Source: an uncultured Geobacteraceae bacterium (GTDB lineage Bacteria; Desulfobacterota; Desulfuromonadia; Geobacterales; Pseudopelobacteraceae). From it: 64,000 bases of DNA. Position 1 is the first letter of the stretch. Each line of letters begins with the position of its first letter. Shown here piece by piece: positions 17,715 through 26,524 of the stretch. The notes below the pieces were generated by a model. It was not told the DNA's origin. It was given only the letters and a program-made list of their open reading frames with translations, and did no database searches. The stretch is taken from assembly GCA_903939115.1 (NCBI GenBank), contig CAJAFV010000046.1, forward strand, positions 101,663-165,662, read 5' to 3'. The position numbers and the translations under genes were made by a program.

Positions 17715-20700
17715 CAGGCTACTTCCAGCTCTACACACCCCGGTTGCGCCAGTTGATTACACCGAAAAGCCTTTTGCAGGGAAGGGTCGATGACGCACTC
17801 ATAGTTTTCCAGTCGGGCAATCAGCTTGCCGCTGGTCCGGTCAAGAAATTCAATATCGGCCGATGCGCCATGGTTCCGTTCCTCGGTAACCCTGATCACA
17901 ATCTGGGCGCCCTCACGGGGAAAGTTCTCCTGGAACTGACGGTACCTTCCGGCAAACGACGGGAGTGAACCGGAACCGGAACGTTCGAAACTCCAGAGAA
18001 TCATCAGCTGAAAGGCGCAATCGACCACCAGCGGATCGGTCAGCCAGATATTGCGCAACGGCTGTTTGATCCAGACCTCCGGTTTCGGTGCCGCCTTGGC
18101 CAGTGCGGTGATCCCCTTGGGAGAACAGCCTCCGACCTGTTCGATTCCTTGCAGATCCGATCCGTGGAAGAGGCGCTCCCGGTCGTAGATGGCGCCGTTA
18201 CCCGGAGCGTACGGTGCTGAAGGGAGATCGACAATGGAGCGGATCCCTTCCGGCAGTTTTGACGCGAGCACTATTTCGGCGCGGACATGCAGGACGCTCA
18301 GCCCTTCACCGGCGCTGCCGGTCAGTTCAACGGGAACAACAAAGAGGGAATCATGTTTCTCGGCGCGCCCGGCCATTACCTTGAGGGTGCAGGTGCTCCC
18401 CTGATCAAAGATGACCCCTTTGCAGATGCGCAGGTTATTGAATCCGTGAAAGCGGAAGCCGGGATTGCCGTGCAGGGCGCCGTGAGCCAGCCACTCAATA
18501 GCCATGGCCATCGGAAGGACGGCCTTGCCATCAATTACATGGGAGCGGATGAAAGGGTACTCCTCAACGGTCAGATTCAGGCGGAACGCCTCGGTAAGCG
18601 GTGTCTCCGGAAGCGGGGCAATTGACAGCGAACCGGCTGAAGCTCCGGCAAGTGCGATGATTTCAACCGGATCACCAGTGGCAGCCATCTCACGAACGAG
18701 CAGTTCTCCACCCTCTTTTAGTCCGATCAGTCCGATCCCTTCGCCGGCAAAAACCTTTTTCAATGACGATGTAACCATGCCGCCATCCCACGGTCCCCAG
18801 TTTATGCTGACAGTCCGGCATGCGGAACGGCGACGTGACTCTGCCTGTGCCAGCTTGTTGAGCAGTTCGTTGGCAACGGCGTAATCAACCTGGCCGCTTC
18901 GGCCAAATCGGCCTGTTGTAGAAGAAAACATGACAATGCACCGCAGATCATCCTGCGCGGTTGCCTCAAGCAATGCCTTTAATCCATTCACCTTGGTGCT
19001 GTACACCATAGAGAACTGTTCCAGGGATTTGTCGCTGATGAGACGATCAGCCAAAACTCCGGCACCATGCACGATACCCCGGATAGGACCGAACTCCCGG
19101 CGGATGTCGCCGAGCAGGGAGGAAACGGCGGCAGCATCACGAATGTCAACGGAGCGGTAGATTGCCCGGGCACCTGTCAGCGCTATTTTCGCCAGAGTTT
19201 CTTTGAGTTCCCGTCCGGCTACGATGGCTCGGTATCGTTCCTCAATCTCTCTGGGGTGGAGTTTGTCAGCAGTATGTTCAAGGATAGCCCGTTTTATAAG
19301 GCTTTCGTCCTGCAGCGGCATCAGCCACGCCGGTTCAGTCTGAAGTTCCTGGCTGCGTCCCAGCAGAACCAGCAGCGGCTTGTAGGCAGCTGCAAGCGCA
19401 ACGGCAGCTGCAGCCGTTACTCCGCGTCCGCCTCCGGTGATCACGACAACATCCCCGGTCTGTAACGGCGCTTCGCCCGTTTGTGGCTGTTCCGGAAGAT
19501 CAATCGTGTTCAGGGTGGTTCTGCCTGCAGGCGTCAGGCCGATTTCCAGCGGGCCGTCAAGCAGAAGCTCATGCGCTACCGCTTCGGCCTCTCGCATATG
19601 ATCGGAGAAGAGCCCGATGTCGATCGCTTTGCACGATACTTCACCCCACTCGTGGGCTGCCGTCTTTACCAGACCGGCAAGACCGCCGGAGAGCGGGTCG
19701 ATAAGAGTGGTGCCGGTTCCGCACCCGAATGAACCGTCCAGACGGGAAATGGTAGCAAACAGTGCGCCGCCGTTTTCTCCGGACCTGCGCAAGGCAGGGG
19801 CTGAACTCTTCAGGAGAAGAAAGGCGTTTTCGTAAAAATTATCATCGGTTCCGCCCGCAGGAGCGCAGATGACAAGAGCGGCAAGATCAGCCCGGGAGGC
19901 ATTCATAAACGCGTCTTCAATATGGACCAGTTGAATTTTTCGCCCCGTCGAGCGTAACTGAACAGACAGTTTGGCGGAAAAATCCGAACCGTCATCCGTA
20001 ATCCAGATTTCACCCGAGTCAGCCAGCTGCAGTTTTTGTGCTGGTTCGGTCAGCAATGCCGGCACAATGGTGCTTCGATTGACCGTTTGGACGGTGTTGC
20101 TGGTGTCGTGGCAGTCGTTCGCTTCGTTCAGGGCATCTGAAGCCGCCGTATCATTTTCAGCCACCGGAGTGGATGCAGCACCGCCAAGATAGCGTGCGAT
20201 CTCACCCAGTGTATGCAGGGTACCCAGATGCTCGGGACCGATAACCGGTGAGCCGGGAAGACGTTCCTGAAGCGCCGACAGGATTTCAACCCGTTTGATG
20301 GAATCGATGCCGAGATCGGATTCAAGTCCCATTTCCATCTCCAGCATCTCCACCGGATAGCCGGTTTTCTCGCTGACTACCGCCAGAAGGGTGTCGGCGA
20401 TATTTGACGCCGTTGATGACGAACAGCCCACAACCGGAGCAACTGTTGATGTTGTGCCGGAACCGACGCCCAGATAACGGGCGATCTCACCCAGCGTCTG
20501 CAGGGTGCCCAGATGTTCGGGGCCGATGACCGGTGAGCCGGGGAGGCGTTCCTGGAGCGCCGACAGGATCTCGACCCGTTTAATGGAGTCGATGCCAAGA
20601 TCGGAATCCATTCCCATATCCATTTCCAACATCTCTACCGGATAGCCGGTTTTTTCGCTGACTACCGCCAGGAGGGTTTCGGTAATGGTGGAGTTCGCAG

Positions 20701-23700
20701 GTACAGCAGTTCCCGCAACGGGAGCCGCTGTCGATGCTGACGCACCGGCACCGAGATAGCCCGCAATTTCACCAAGTGTGTGCAGGGTGCCCAGATGCTC
20801 GGGACCGATGACCGGTGAGCCGGGAAGACGCTCCTGGAGTGTTGACAGGATTTCAACCCGCTTGATGGAATCGATGCCGAGATCGGATTCAAGCCCCATC
20901 TCCATCTCCAGCATTTCTATCGGGTAACCGGTCTTCTCGCTGACCACCTCCAGCAGCGTCTCGGCAACGCGGTCAGACTTCGGCTGAGTATCAGGAACAG
21001 TCGGCTCAACAGGTTTAATCATTGGTGTCACGACCGCCGCGACTGCTGACGGCGCAACGACCGGGGAGGTCGGGGCAGCGACAGCAGCAGGAAACGATAC
21101 GGGTGAGGGAGCAATGCTGCCACCCTGAAGAATCGTTTGCTGCTGTGCAAGCAGCATCTGGATGGTTTTGGCGGCGGTATCCTGTCCTTCCAGGAAGCGG
21201 CGGTGAAGCTGGGCTGTCTCATCCTGAATCCGTGTGAGTGCCGACAGGCCTTCCCGGGTAACCTTCAGTGATTCTGACAGAACGTCACGAGGTACGGAGG
21301 ATGGAGCGGTTACTGGAGCTGCCGGTGATGGAGCAGGTGATGCAACCATGCCAGCAGAGTGGGCAGCATACGTGGCAACGGTTGTTGCTGCGGCCGGACG
21401 AGGAGGAGTCGCAGGGCGTTTTGCCTTCGGTTTGACATAATTGGCGCCGCTCAGGTTTATCGTCAGCGCCGGTTTTTTGCCGGTGGCCTGCGGAGCAGGG
21501 CGATACCCTTCATCCCACCCGGCCAGATTTATGCCGTGGCCGAGTACGGCCAGTTGTGCCAGGCAGCGCGCCAGATCGGCAATCCCGGAGCGCCTGCCGC
21601 CGGACGCATCGAGTGCGACAGCAGAGTGCGGGCGTCCGGCAAGTATGGCGGAGACAAGGCCGCTGAGGCGGGCTCCCGGACCGATCTCGACAAACGTACG
21701 AATACCGGCGGCATACATCGCTTCGATTTCAGCAACAAATTCGACCGGCCGGGCCAGTTGCCCGGCAAGTAGTGCTGCGGCTTCACCCGTCTCAGAAGGG
21801 TATTCTGCTGCAGTGCTGTTCGCATAGACCGGAAGCGTCCCGTCCGCAATGGTGATGCCGGACAGGGCAGCCAGCAGCGGGGCGGCGGCATCGGCAACCA
21901 ACGGACTGTGGAATGCCGCGGCAACGGTCAGGCTTTTGCAGGAAAGTTTACGGACGGCGCAGGCGTCGGCGGCGCGGGCAATTTCTGCGCTGCTGCCGGA
22001 GAGAACGGCCTGGTTCGGCGCGTTATGGTTGGCAATGACCAGGTCGAGCGTTTCATCGCTGATCAACTGCTGCACATCGGCCAAAGGTGCGGACACGGCC
22101 AGCATGGTGCCCCTGTCGCCGTCTCCGGCTGCCATTAATTGGCCGCGCAGGCGGGACAAGGCGTGGAATGAGGTTTCATCAAGCCGTCCGGCCGCACAGA
22201 GAGCGGTAAGTTCCCCATAGCTGTGACCGGCCGCGGCATCAGGTGCAAAACCGAATGACTCCAGAATCCGCAAGGCACCGAGACTGACTGCGCCGATGGC
22301 GGGTTGGGCGGTTTCGGTGGCGCGCAAGGCGGTTTCACCCGCTTCCCGGTCGGTGTCACTGAATGGAGTCGGGGGATAGATCAGGTCGGACAGGCAGCTG
22401 CCGGCAGCTGCACCATACTCCCGGTCCGCAGCGTCAAGAGCAGCGAGCATCACTGGAAAGCTGCAGGCGAGATCACGCAGCATCCCGGTATACTGGGCAC
22501 CCTGGCCGGGGAACAGCATGCCGAGCCTGCCCGGTGCAGCGCCGGTTGCATACCAGGCGCCATCGGGCGTGTTCCAGGGTGTAGCCGGCTGTTTGCGGAG
22601 CATGGTCAGTGCATTGGTGCAGAGGGAATTCAGTACTGTCTTCCCCTGTTCGACGACCAGCGCCAGGCGGCATGGAGCATTCGCATCGAAGGTTGAGCGG
22701 AGAGCCGCTCCCATGGCGCGGATTTCTTTCCAGCTCTCTGTGTCGGAACATCCGGTAATCAGCTTCTCTAATGCAGTCGTATCGGCAGCTGAGAAGGGGA
22801 GTATCTGGACGGTGCCGTCCCAGTCGGCGACGGTAGCAGCAGGGGTGTACTCTTCAAGTACCACATGAAAGTTCGAACCGCCAAAGCCGAGGGCGCTGAC
22901 CGCTGCCCGACGCGGCTGCCCGTTCCGGGAAAGCCAGGGGCGTTTGTGGCTGGTGAGGTAGAAGGGTGAACGCCCGTCAGAAACCTCGCGCAGCGGTTGA
23001 TTAACCTTGATAGTAGGTGGAATGACCTTGTGGTACAGTGACAGGATCGCCTTGATCATCCCGGCAGCGCCGGCGGCCGCCTTGGTATGGCCGATCTGCG
23101 ACTTGACCGAACCGAGAGCACACCACGGCTTGTCGGCGGCTCCGTAAATCTCGCGCAGTGCCGATACTTCCACCGCGTCACCGACCTTGGTGCCGGTGCC
23201 GTGGGCTTCCACCAGGCCGATACTGTCGGGTGAAACAGCGGCGCGCTGGTAGGCGTCTCTGATGGCCTTTCTCTGGCCGGACGCGCTGGGGGTATAGATC
23301 GCCTCGCCCTTGCCGTCACTTGAGGAGCCGACGCCGCGAATCACCGCATAAATCCGGTCTCCGTCGCGTTCCGCATCGGCAAGCCGCTTGATTACCATGA
23401 TGCCGAGCCCCTCACCCAGGATGGTGCCGTCACCGGAGGCGTCAAACGGTTTGATATCGCCGCTTGGCGACAGTGCCGGAGTCTTGCTGAAGCACATATA
23501 CATGAAGATATCGTTAAAGGTGTCGATGCCGCCGGTGACAACCATGTCGGACTTGCCGGTTGCCAGCTCCATCGCGGCCAGATGCAGGGCGCTGAGGGAA
23601 CTGGCGCAGGCGGCATCCACTACACAGTTGGTGCCGCCCAGGTCGAACTGTTTGCTGATCCTGCCGGCAACCACGTTGCCGAGCAGGCCGGGGAAAGAAT

Positions 23701-24253
23701 TTTCCTGCCACGAAACATAGGAATCGGAGATGCGCTGCACAACGTCTTCGGCGGTGGTGTCGTCCACACCTGCGTCCTTGAGGGCCGTCCGCCAATGGGG
23801 ATGCCCGAGACGCGCGGCGAGGGGGATAACCAGTTCAAGAGTTCCGGTAACACCAAGAATAACGCTGACACGGTCGCGGTCATAGCTCCGGTCGGCGCCA
23901 TACCCTGCGTCTTTCAATGCTTGACCGGTTGCCACCAGTCCGAGCAGCTGCGAGCTGTCTATCGCCTCCATGGTAGCGGGAGGGATATTGTATTCCATCG
24001 GGTTAAACGGCACTTCGGAGAGAAATCCGCCCCGGCGGCCGTAGGTCATGTCGGGCGCTTTTGGGTCCTGGTTGTGGTAATCCGCCACGCGCCAATGAGT
24101 AGCCGGGATGTCGCTGATGGCGTCGATCCCTTCGCGAATATTGGCCCAGTAGGTGCTGCTGTCTTCGGCACGGGGAAAGAGGCAGCCGATTCCTATGATG
24201 GCAAGTGGTGCGGCGCTGGGAGAGGTGGTTTGATTGGCATTATTCTGTGTCAC
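17714..24253 (-). CDS. pfaA: PfaA-like lipid/polyketide synthase: KS-AT-ACPx3-KR-DH
   Basis: A 2179-aa synthase. Residues 16-470 are a ketosynthase with Cys216 (DAACASSL), His351 (EAHGTGT) and SQIGH. Residues 575-880 are an acyltransferase with Ser678 in GHSYGE and AFHS near 780, the motif usual for malonyl transfer. An Ala/Pro linker with a coiled-coil-like stretch (990-1045) leads to three ACPs, each with LGIDSIKR (Ser1129, Ser1223, Ser1318). A ketoreductase spans 1600-1870 (GGGRG at 1607, Ser1777/1778, Tyr1791), and a C-terminal PKS-type dehydratase has HVIDGKAVLP (His1905) and Asp2078. Marine PUFA synthases usually have five or more ACPs, so three is low. The start overlaps the pfaD-like stop as ATGA. 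Confidence 0.93.
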   Translation of the reverse strand: MTQNNANQTTSPSAAPLAIIGIGCLFPRAEDSSTYWANIREGIDAISDIPATHWRVADYHNQDPKAPDMTYGRRGGFLSEVPFNPMEYNIPPATMEAIDSSQLLGLVATGQALKDAGYGADRSYDRDRVSVILGVTGTLELVIPLAARLGHPHWRTALKDAGVDDTTAEDVVQRISDSYVSWQENSFPGLLGNVVAGRISKQFDLGGTNCVVDAACASSLSALHLAAMELATGKSDMVVTGGIDTFNDIFMYMCFSKTPALSPSGDIKPFDASGDGTILGEGLGIMVIKRLADAERDGDRIYAVIRGVGSSSDGKGEAIYTPSASGQRKAIRDAYQRAAVSPDSIGLVEAHGTGTKVGDAVEVSALREIYGAADKPWCALGSVKSQIGHTKAAAGAAGMIKAILSLYHKVIPPTIKVNQPLREVSDGRSPFYLTSHKRPWLSRNGQPRRAAVSALGFGGSNFHVVLEEYTPAATVADWDGTVQILPFSAADTTALEKLITGCSDTESWKEIRAMGAALRSTFDANAPCRLALVVEQGKTVLNSLCTNALTMLRKQPATPWNTPDGAWYATGAAPGRLGMLFPGQGAQYTGMLRDLACSFPVMLAALDAADREYGAAAGSCLSDLIYPPTPFSDTDREAGETALRATETAQPAIGAVSLGALRILESFGFAPDAAAGHSYGELTALCAAGRLDETSFHALSRLRGQLMAAGDGDRGTMLAVSAPLADVQQLISDETLDLVIANHNAPNQAVLSGSSAEIARAADACAVRKLSCKSLTVAAAFHSPLVADAAAPLLAALSGITIADGTLPVYANSTAAEYPSETGEAAALLAGQLARPVEFVAEIEAMYAAGIRTFVEIGPGARLSGLVSAILAGRPHSAVALDASGGRRSGIADLARCLAQLAVLGHGINLAGWDEGYRPAPQATGKKPALTINLSGANYVKPKAKRPATPPRPAAATTVATYAAHSAGMVASPAPSPAAPVTAPSSVPRDVLSESLKVTREGLSALTRIQDETAQLHRRFLEGQDTAAKTIQMLLAQQQTILQGGSIAPSPVSFPAAVAAPTSPVVAPSAVAAVVTPMIKPVEPTVPDTQPKSDRVAETLLEVVSEKTGYPIEMLEMEMGLESDLGIDSIKRVEILSTLQERLPGSPVIGPEHLGTLHTLGEIAGYLGAGASASTAAPVAGTAVPANSTITETLLAVVSEKTGYPVEMLEMDMGMDSDLGIDSIKRVEILSALQERLPGSPVIGPEHLGTLQTLGEIARYLGVGSGTTSTVAPVVGCSSSTASNIADTLLAVVSEKTGYPVEMLEMEMGLESDLGIDSIKRVEILSALQERLPGSPVIGPEHLGTLHTLGEIARYLGGAASTPVAENDTAASDALNEANDCHDTSNTVQTVNRSTIVPALLTEPAQKLQLADSGEIWITDDGSDFSAKLSVQLRSTGRKIQLVHIEDAFMNASRADLAALVICAPAGGTDDNFYENAFLLLKSSAPALRRSGENGGALFATISRLDGSFGCGTGTTLIDPLSGGLAGLVKTAAHEWGEVSCKAIDIGLFSDHMREAEAVAHELLLDGPLEIGLTPAGRTTLNTIDLPEQPQTGEAPLQTGDVVVITGGGRGVTAAAAVALAAAYKPLLVLLGRSQELQTEPAWLMPLQDESLIKRAILEHTADKLHPREIEERYRAIVAGRELKETLAKIALTGARAIYRSVDIRDAAAVSSLLGDIRREFGPIRGIVHGAGVLADRLISDKSLEQFSMVYSTKVNGLKALLEATAQDDLRCIVMFSSTTGRFGRSGQVDYAVANELLNKLAQAESRRRSACRTVSINWGPWDGGMVTSSLKKVFAGEGIGLIGLKEGGELLVREMAATGDPVEIIALAGASAGSLSIAPLPETPLTEAFRLNLTVEEYPFIRSHVIDGKAVLPMAMAIEWLAHGALHGNPGFRFHGFNNLRICKGVIFDQGSTCTLKVMAGRAEKHDSLFVVPVELTGSAGEGLSVLHVRAEIVLASKLPEGIRSIVDLPSAPYAPGNGAIYDRERLFHGSDLQGIEQVGGCSPKGITALAKAAPKPEVWIKQPLRNIWLTDPLVVDCAFQLMILWSFERSGSGSLPSFAGRYRQFQENFPREGAQIVIRVTEERNHGASADIEFLDRTSGKLIARLENYECVIDPSLQKAFRCNQLAQPGCVELEVA
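20183..20986 (-). repeat. Three tandem ACP modules (282-285 bp period)
   Basis: The three acyl carrier domains of the pfaA-like gene form near-identical direct DNA repeats. The serine codons are at about 20869, 20587 and 20302, spaced 94 and 95 codons apart. Each unit carries EKTGYP(I/V)EMLEM, SDLGIDSIKRVEIL and GSPVIGPEHLGTL. The high identity between units and the differing Ala/Thr/Pro linkers suggest recent duplication or continuing gene conversion, so copy number may differ between strains. Confidence 0.9.
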
Positions 24254-25773
24254 GCGAGGTACTCCTTGATGTGGATATCTTCAAGCGGTTCGATACGGAA
24301 ATCTGCGGGAAGTTGTATGTTCTGGTAGCGGAGGATGTTGGCGCGCGTCAGCAGCGCCGCACCGAACAGAAGGTTGCGGGCGACCGTCGCCACCCGGCGC
24401 TGCTCCGGAGACGCGAGAAAACTTCCTGAGGCCCATTCATTAAAAGCTCCCATGGCCGGTCCACACCAGATCTGGTAGTCCATCGTCCGGGTTGATGTCC
24501 CATCCTTGGCCCAGTGGGCGGCCTGTCCCAGATACCAGCGAAACACGAGCGCCATGAGGTGCTTCGAATCCCGTTCTGCACGTTCCACCTGACGTGGATC
24601 ACGCTGCAGGAAAAATGCCCGGGTGTCGCGCCAGATGTCGGCAAGGGGGGCCAGAAAAAGCGTTTTTTCAAGTTTTTCCCGTTCAGGGCCGGGGATGCCA
24701 TCAAGCCCGTCATGGCTCCGATACATATCGTACAGTTTTGCCGCCCGCATCGGGAACATGGTGCCGCGTTTCAATACCTGCACCGTAACGCCCATTTCAA
24801 ACATATCCGCAGCAGGCGCCATGGTCACATCGGCCTGACGGGTTTCCGCCAACATCCGGCGTACCGTATCCGACGTCCCCGATTCGACGCAGGCCTGGTT
24901 GACGGAGCCGGTCATGATGTAGGCTGCTCCCATGGCAAATGCGGCGGCTGCAGCGGCAGGCGTGGCGATGCCTCCTGCCAGCCCGACGCGCAGCTTGACA
25001 CCATACCCGAACTGCTGCTCCATCCGGGCAGCCAGTGAGGCGATGGTCGGAAACAGGGCAATGGCCGGACGGTTGTCGGTATGGCCGCCTGAATCGGCTT
25101 CGGCGGTAACTTCCTGCGCCATTGGTATCTGCGTGGCTAACTCGGCCTGTTCGGCGGTGATGGCACCTTCATCAAGAAGCTGGCGCAGGAGTTTTTCCGG
25201 CGGCGGGGAGAAGAACTTTTCGGCCAGCTCTTCCCGCGACACCTTGGCAATAATCCGGTTAGGCGCAATGATTATTCCGTCGGCAGCGCGATGGATGCCG
25301 TGGGTACGGTAGCGAACCAGCGGCAGTGTCAGGGCCAGAAACGCGGATGCCTCCACAAGGTGAACATTCTTACGCATATAGAGCTCAGCAAGAGCAGCCT
25401 CAAGGTCCGGTTCGTGTGGTGAGTGTATCAGATTGAAACCGAAGGGGAAATCTGCGCCGGTCAAGGTGTCCACCGCTGCTTCAACTGCGGAAAACGGCAG
25501 ACCTGCAGCTCCGAAAAAGCCGAGCATGCCGGCACGCCCCAACTCCTCTGCCATGGCAACAGAGCTGATTCCCTTGGCCATGGAGCCGCCAATATAGGGA
25601 TAGCGAATCCCCACCTCACGACAGAACGTTTGATCGCCAAGTTGTTCCGGCAGCAGCGGCGCAACATACACGTCAAGTGGCGTATTGTCCGGTCCCACGG
25701 TAGCGATGCGGACAGGTTGTGACAGTGTGCGGAGAGCTTCTGTAATGTTGTGGTCCGTATCTGGAGAGATCAA
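24250..25773 (-). CDS. pfaD: PfaD-like trans-acting enoyl reductase (FMN TIM-barrel)
   Basis: This 507-aa protein matches the PfaD family, nitronate-monooxygenase-like TIM-barrel flavoproteins that act in trans as the enoyl reductase of PUFA-type synthases. Family features are GIRYPYIGGSMAKGISS near residues 75-92, a flavin-site region KLRVGLAGGIATPAAAAAAF near 265-285 with YIMTGSVNQAC after it, and the C-terminal DYQIWCGPAMGAFNEW. Neither large synthase shows an enoyl reductase domain, so this protein should supply it. The start is TTG at 25773, since an in-frame stop lies six codons upstream. There is no good ribosome-binding site, only GAG about 9 nt upstream. It is the first gene of the operon. 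Confidence 0.92.
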   Translation of the reverse strand: MISPDTDHNITEALRTLSQPVRIATVGPDNTPLDVYVAPLLPEQLGDQTFCREVGIRYPYIGGSMAKGISSVAMAEELGRAGMLGFFGAAGLPFSAVEAAVDTLTGADFPFGFNLIHSPHEPDLEAALAELYMRKNVHLVEASAFLALTLPLVRYRTHGIHRAADGIIIAPNRIIAKVSREELAEKFFSPPPEKLLRQLLDEGAITAEQAELATQIPMAQEVTAEADSGGHTDNRPAIALFPTIASLAARMEQQFGYGVKLRVGLAGGIATPAAAAAAFAMGAAYIMTGSVNQACVESGTSDTVRRMLAETRQADVTMAPAADMFEMGVTVQVLKRGTMFPMRAAKLYDMYRSHDGLDGIPGPEREKLEKTLFLAPLADIWRDTRAFFLQRDPRQVERAERDSKHLMALVFRWYLGQAAHWAKDGTSTRTMDYQIWCGPAMGAFNEWASGSFLASPEQRRVATVARNLLFGAALLTRANILRYQNIQLPADFRIEPLEDIHIKEYLA

Positions 25774-25775
25774 TT

Positions 25776-25785
25776 GAGTATACTC
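25776..25785. promoter_or_regulatory. Perfect 10-bp palindrome next to the pfaD-like start
   Basis: GAGTATACTC, a perfect palindrome, occupies the bases just upstream of the TTG start of the lipid-synthase operon. It could be a small operator or an RNA hairpin that limits translation. No regulator gene is adjacent, so any function is conjecture. Confidence 0.3.
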
Positions 25786-25814
25786 GTTTCAAATATGAAT
25801 ATGCATAACGGCTG

Positions 25815-25843
25815 AATATATATTGAATTGTGAAATCTTACAA
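25815..25843 (-). promoter_or_regulatory. Predicted sigma-70 promoter of the pfa-ole operon
   Basis: On the minus strand TTGTAA (25843-25838) and TATATT (25820-25815) are separated by 17 bp, matching the -35 and -10 consensus at 4/6 and 5/6 positions. Transcription would begin near 25808, giving a leader of about 35 nt before the TTG start of pfaD. No other promoter-sized gap occurs within the operon. Confidence 0.5.
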
Positions 25844-25875
25844 GAAATAGAGCGACTGTCCCTGGAAAGCCGTTC

Positions 25876-25904
25876 TTGACATATAATCATCGCCTCGTTA
25901 TGGT
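25876..25904 (+). promoter_or_regulatory. Predicted promoter of the divergent membrane-protein gene
   Basis: TTGACA (25876-25881, a perfect -35) is followed after 17 bp by TATGGT (25899-25904). The start would fall near 25911, shortly before the AAGG and ATG chosen for the downstream gene. It supports the later start of that gene, because the promoter overlaps the earlier in-frame ATG. Confidence 0.45.
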
Positions 25905-25938
25905 TGCGCTCGTCAACACCACCCTAAGGTTATGTACA

Positions 25939-26505
25939 ATGGAGTCTCCCGGATTGGACCTGCCAGTAGCCATACTGTTTTCTGTGCTGAAGCTTTTCAT
26001 TATCCCGGTCGGTGGCGGAATACCGGCCGGTGTTTTGCTCGCTCAGGCCAAAGGATTGGCCTGGCCTGTCACCACCGGACTCTATTTGGTTTCGGACATA
26101 GCTCTGGCTCTTGCCTTTGAACCAATCCTTCGGTTTATCTCCATGGTGATAGGGCGAGTCCCGTTTCTCGCTCGTTTTAGCGCCGCTTTTAAGGCTGCGT
26201 CGGCTCGCACAGTTGCACATGTTGGCGGCACCAGTACTGGCCCCCTTGCTCTTGTTATGATTTCCTTTGGAGTTGATCCGATGACCGGGCGAGCCACGGC
26301 TCACGCGGCTGGGCATGGATTTATTGCCGGATGGGCTATTGCCATCGCTGGAGACATGCTTTATTTCGCCGTTATCGCTCTCACTACTGTGCGCTTGAAT
26401 TCCTACTTTAAAGATCCAAACACAACAATGCTGATCGTCCTTGGTGCGATGTTCATCGTGCCAATGATAGTCCGCTATGTCAGATCACCGGCATTATCTG
26501 CATAA
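25939..26505 (+). CDS. Membrane protein of unknown function
   Basis: I do not recognise the family. The 188-aa product is strongly hydrophobic, with probable membrane segments near residues 8-30 (VAILFSVLKLFIIPVGGGIPAGV), 38-56, 125-145 (GHGFIAGWAIAIAGDMLYFAVI) and 160-180 (MLIVLGAMFIVPMIV). A soluble-looking Gly/Thr/His-rich stretch lies between them (AHVGGTSTGPLALV, ATAHAAGHG). I chose the ATG at 25939, which has AAGG about 9 nt upstream; an in-frame ATG 21 codons earlier overlaps the likely promoter. The gene is divergent from the lipid-synthase operon, so a role in the same process is possible but unsupported. It converges with the ABC permease gene, with 19 bp between the stops. Confidence 0.7.
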   Translation: MESPGLDLPVAILFSVLKLFIIPVGGGIPAGVLLAQAKGLAWPVTTGLYLVSDIALALAFEPILRFISMVIGRVPFLARFSAAFKAASARTVAHVGGTSTGPLALVMISFGVDPMTGRATAHAAGHGFIAGWAIAIAGDMLYFAVIALTTVRLNSYFKDPNTTMLIVLGAMFIVPMIVRYVRSPALSA

Positions 26506-26524
26506 TCAAAAGGAAACCCAAGTG

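Noticed and set aside
20183..20986. Duplication or assembly artefact
   Set aside because: The repeated blocks are separated by distinct linkers and keep the reading frame, as expected for tandem ACP domains of PUFA-type synthases.
25876..25887. TTGACA directly joined to TATAAT-like bases
   Set aside because: It looks striking, but the two hexamers need 16-18 bp between them. The usable pair is TTGACA with TATGGT 17 bp downstream.
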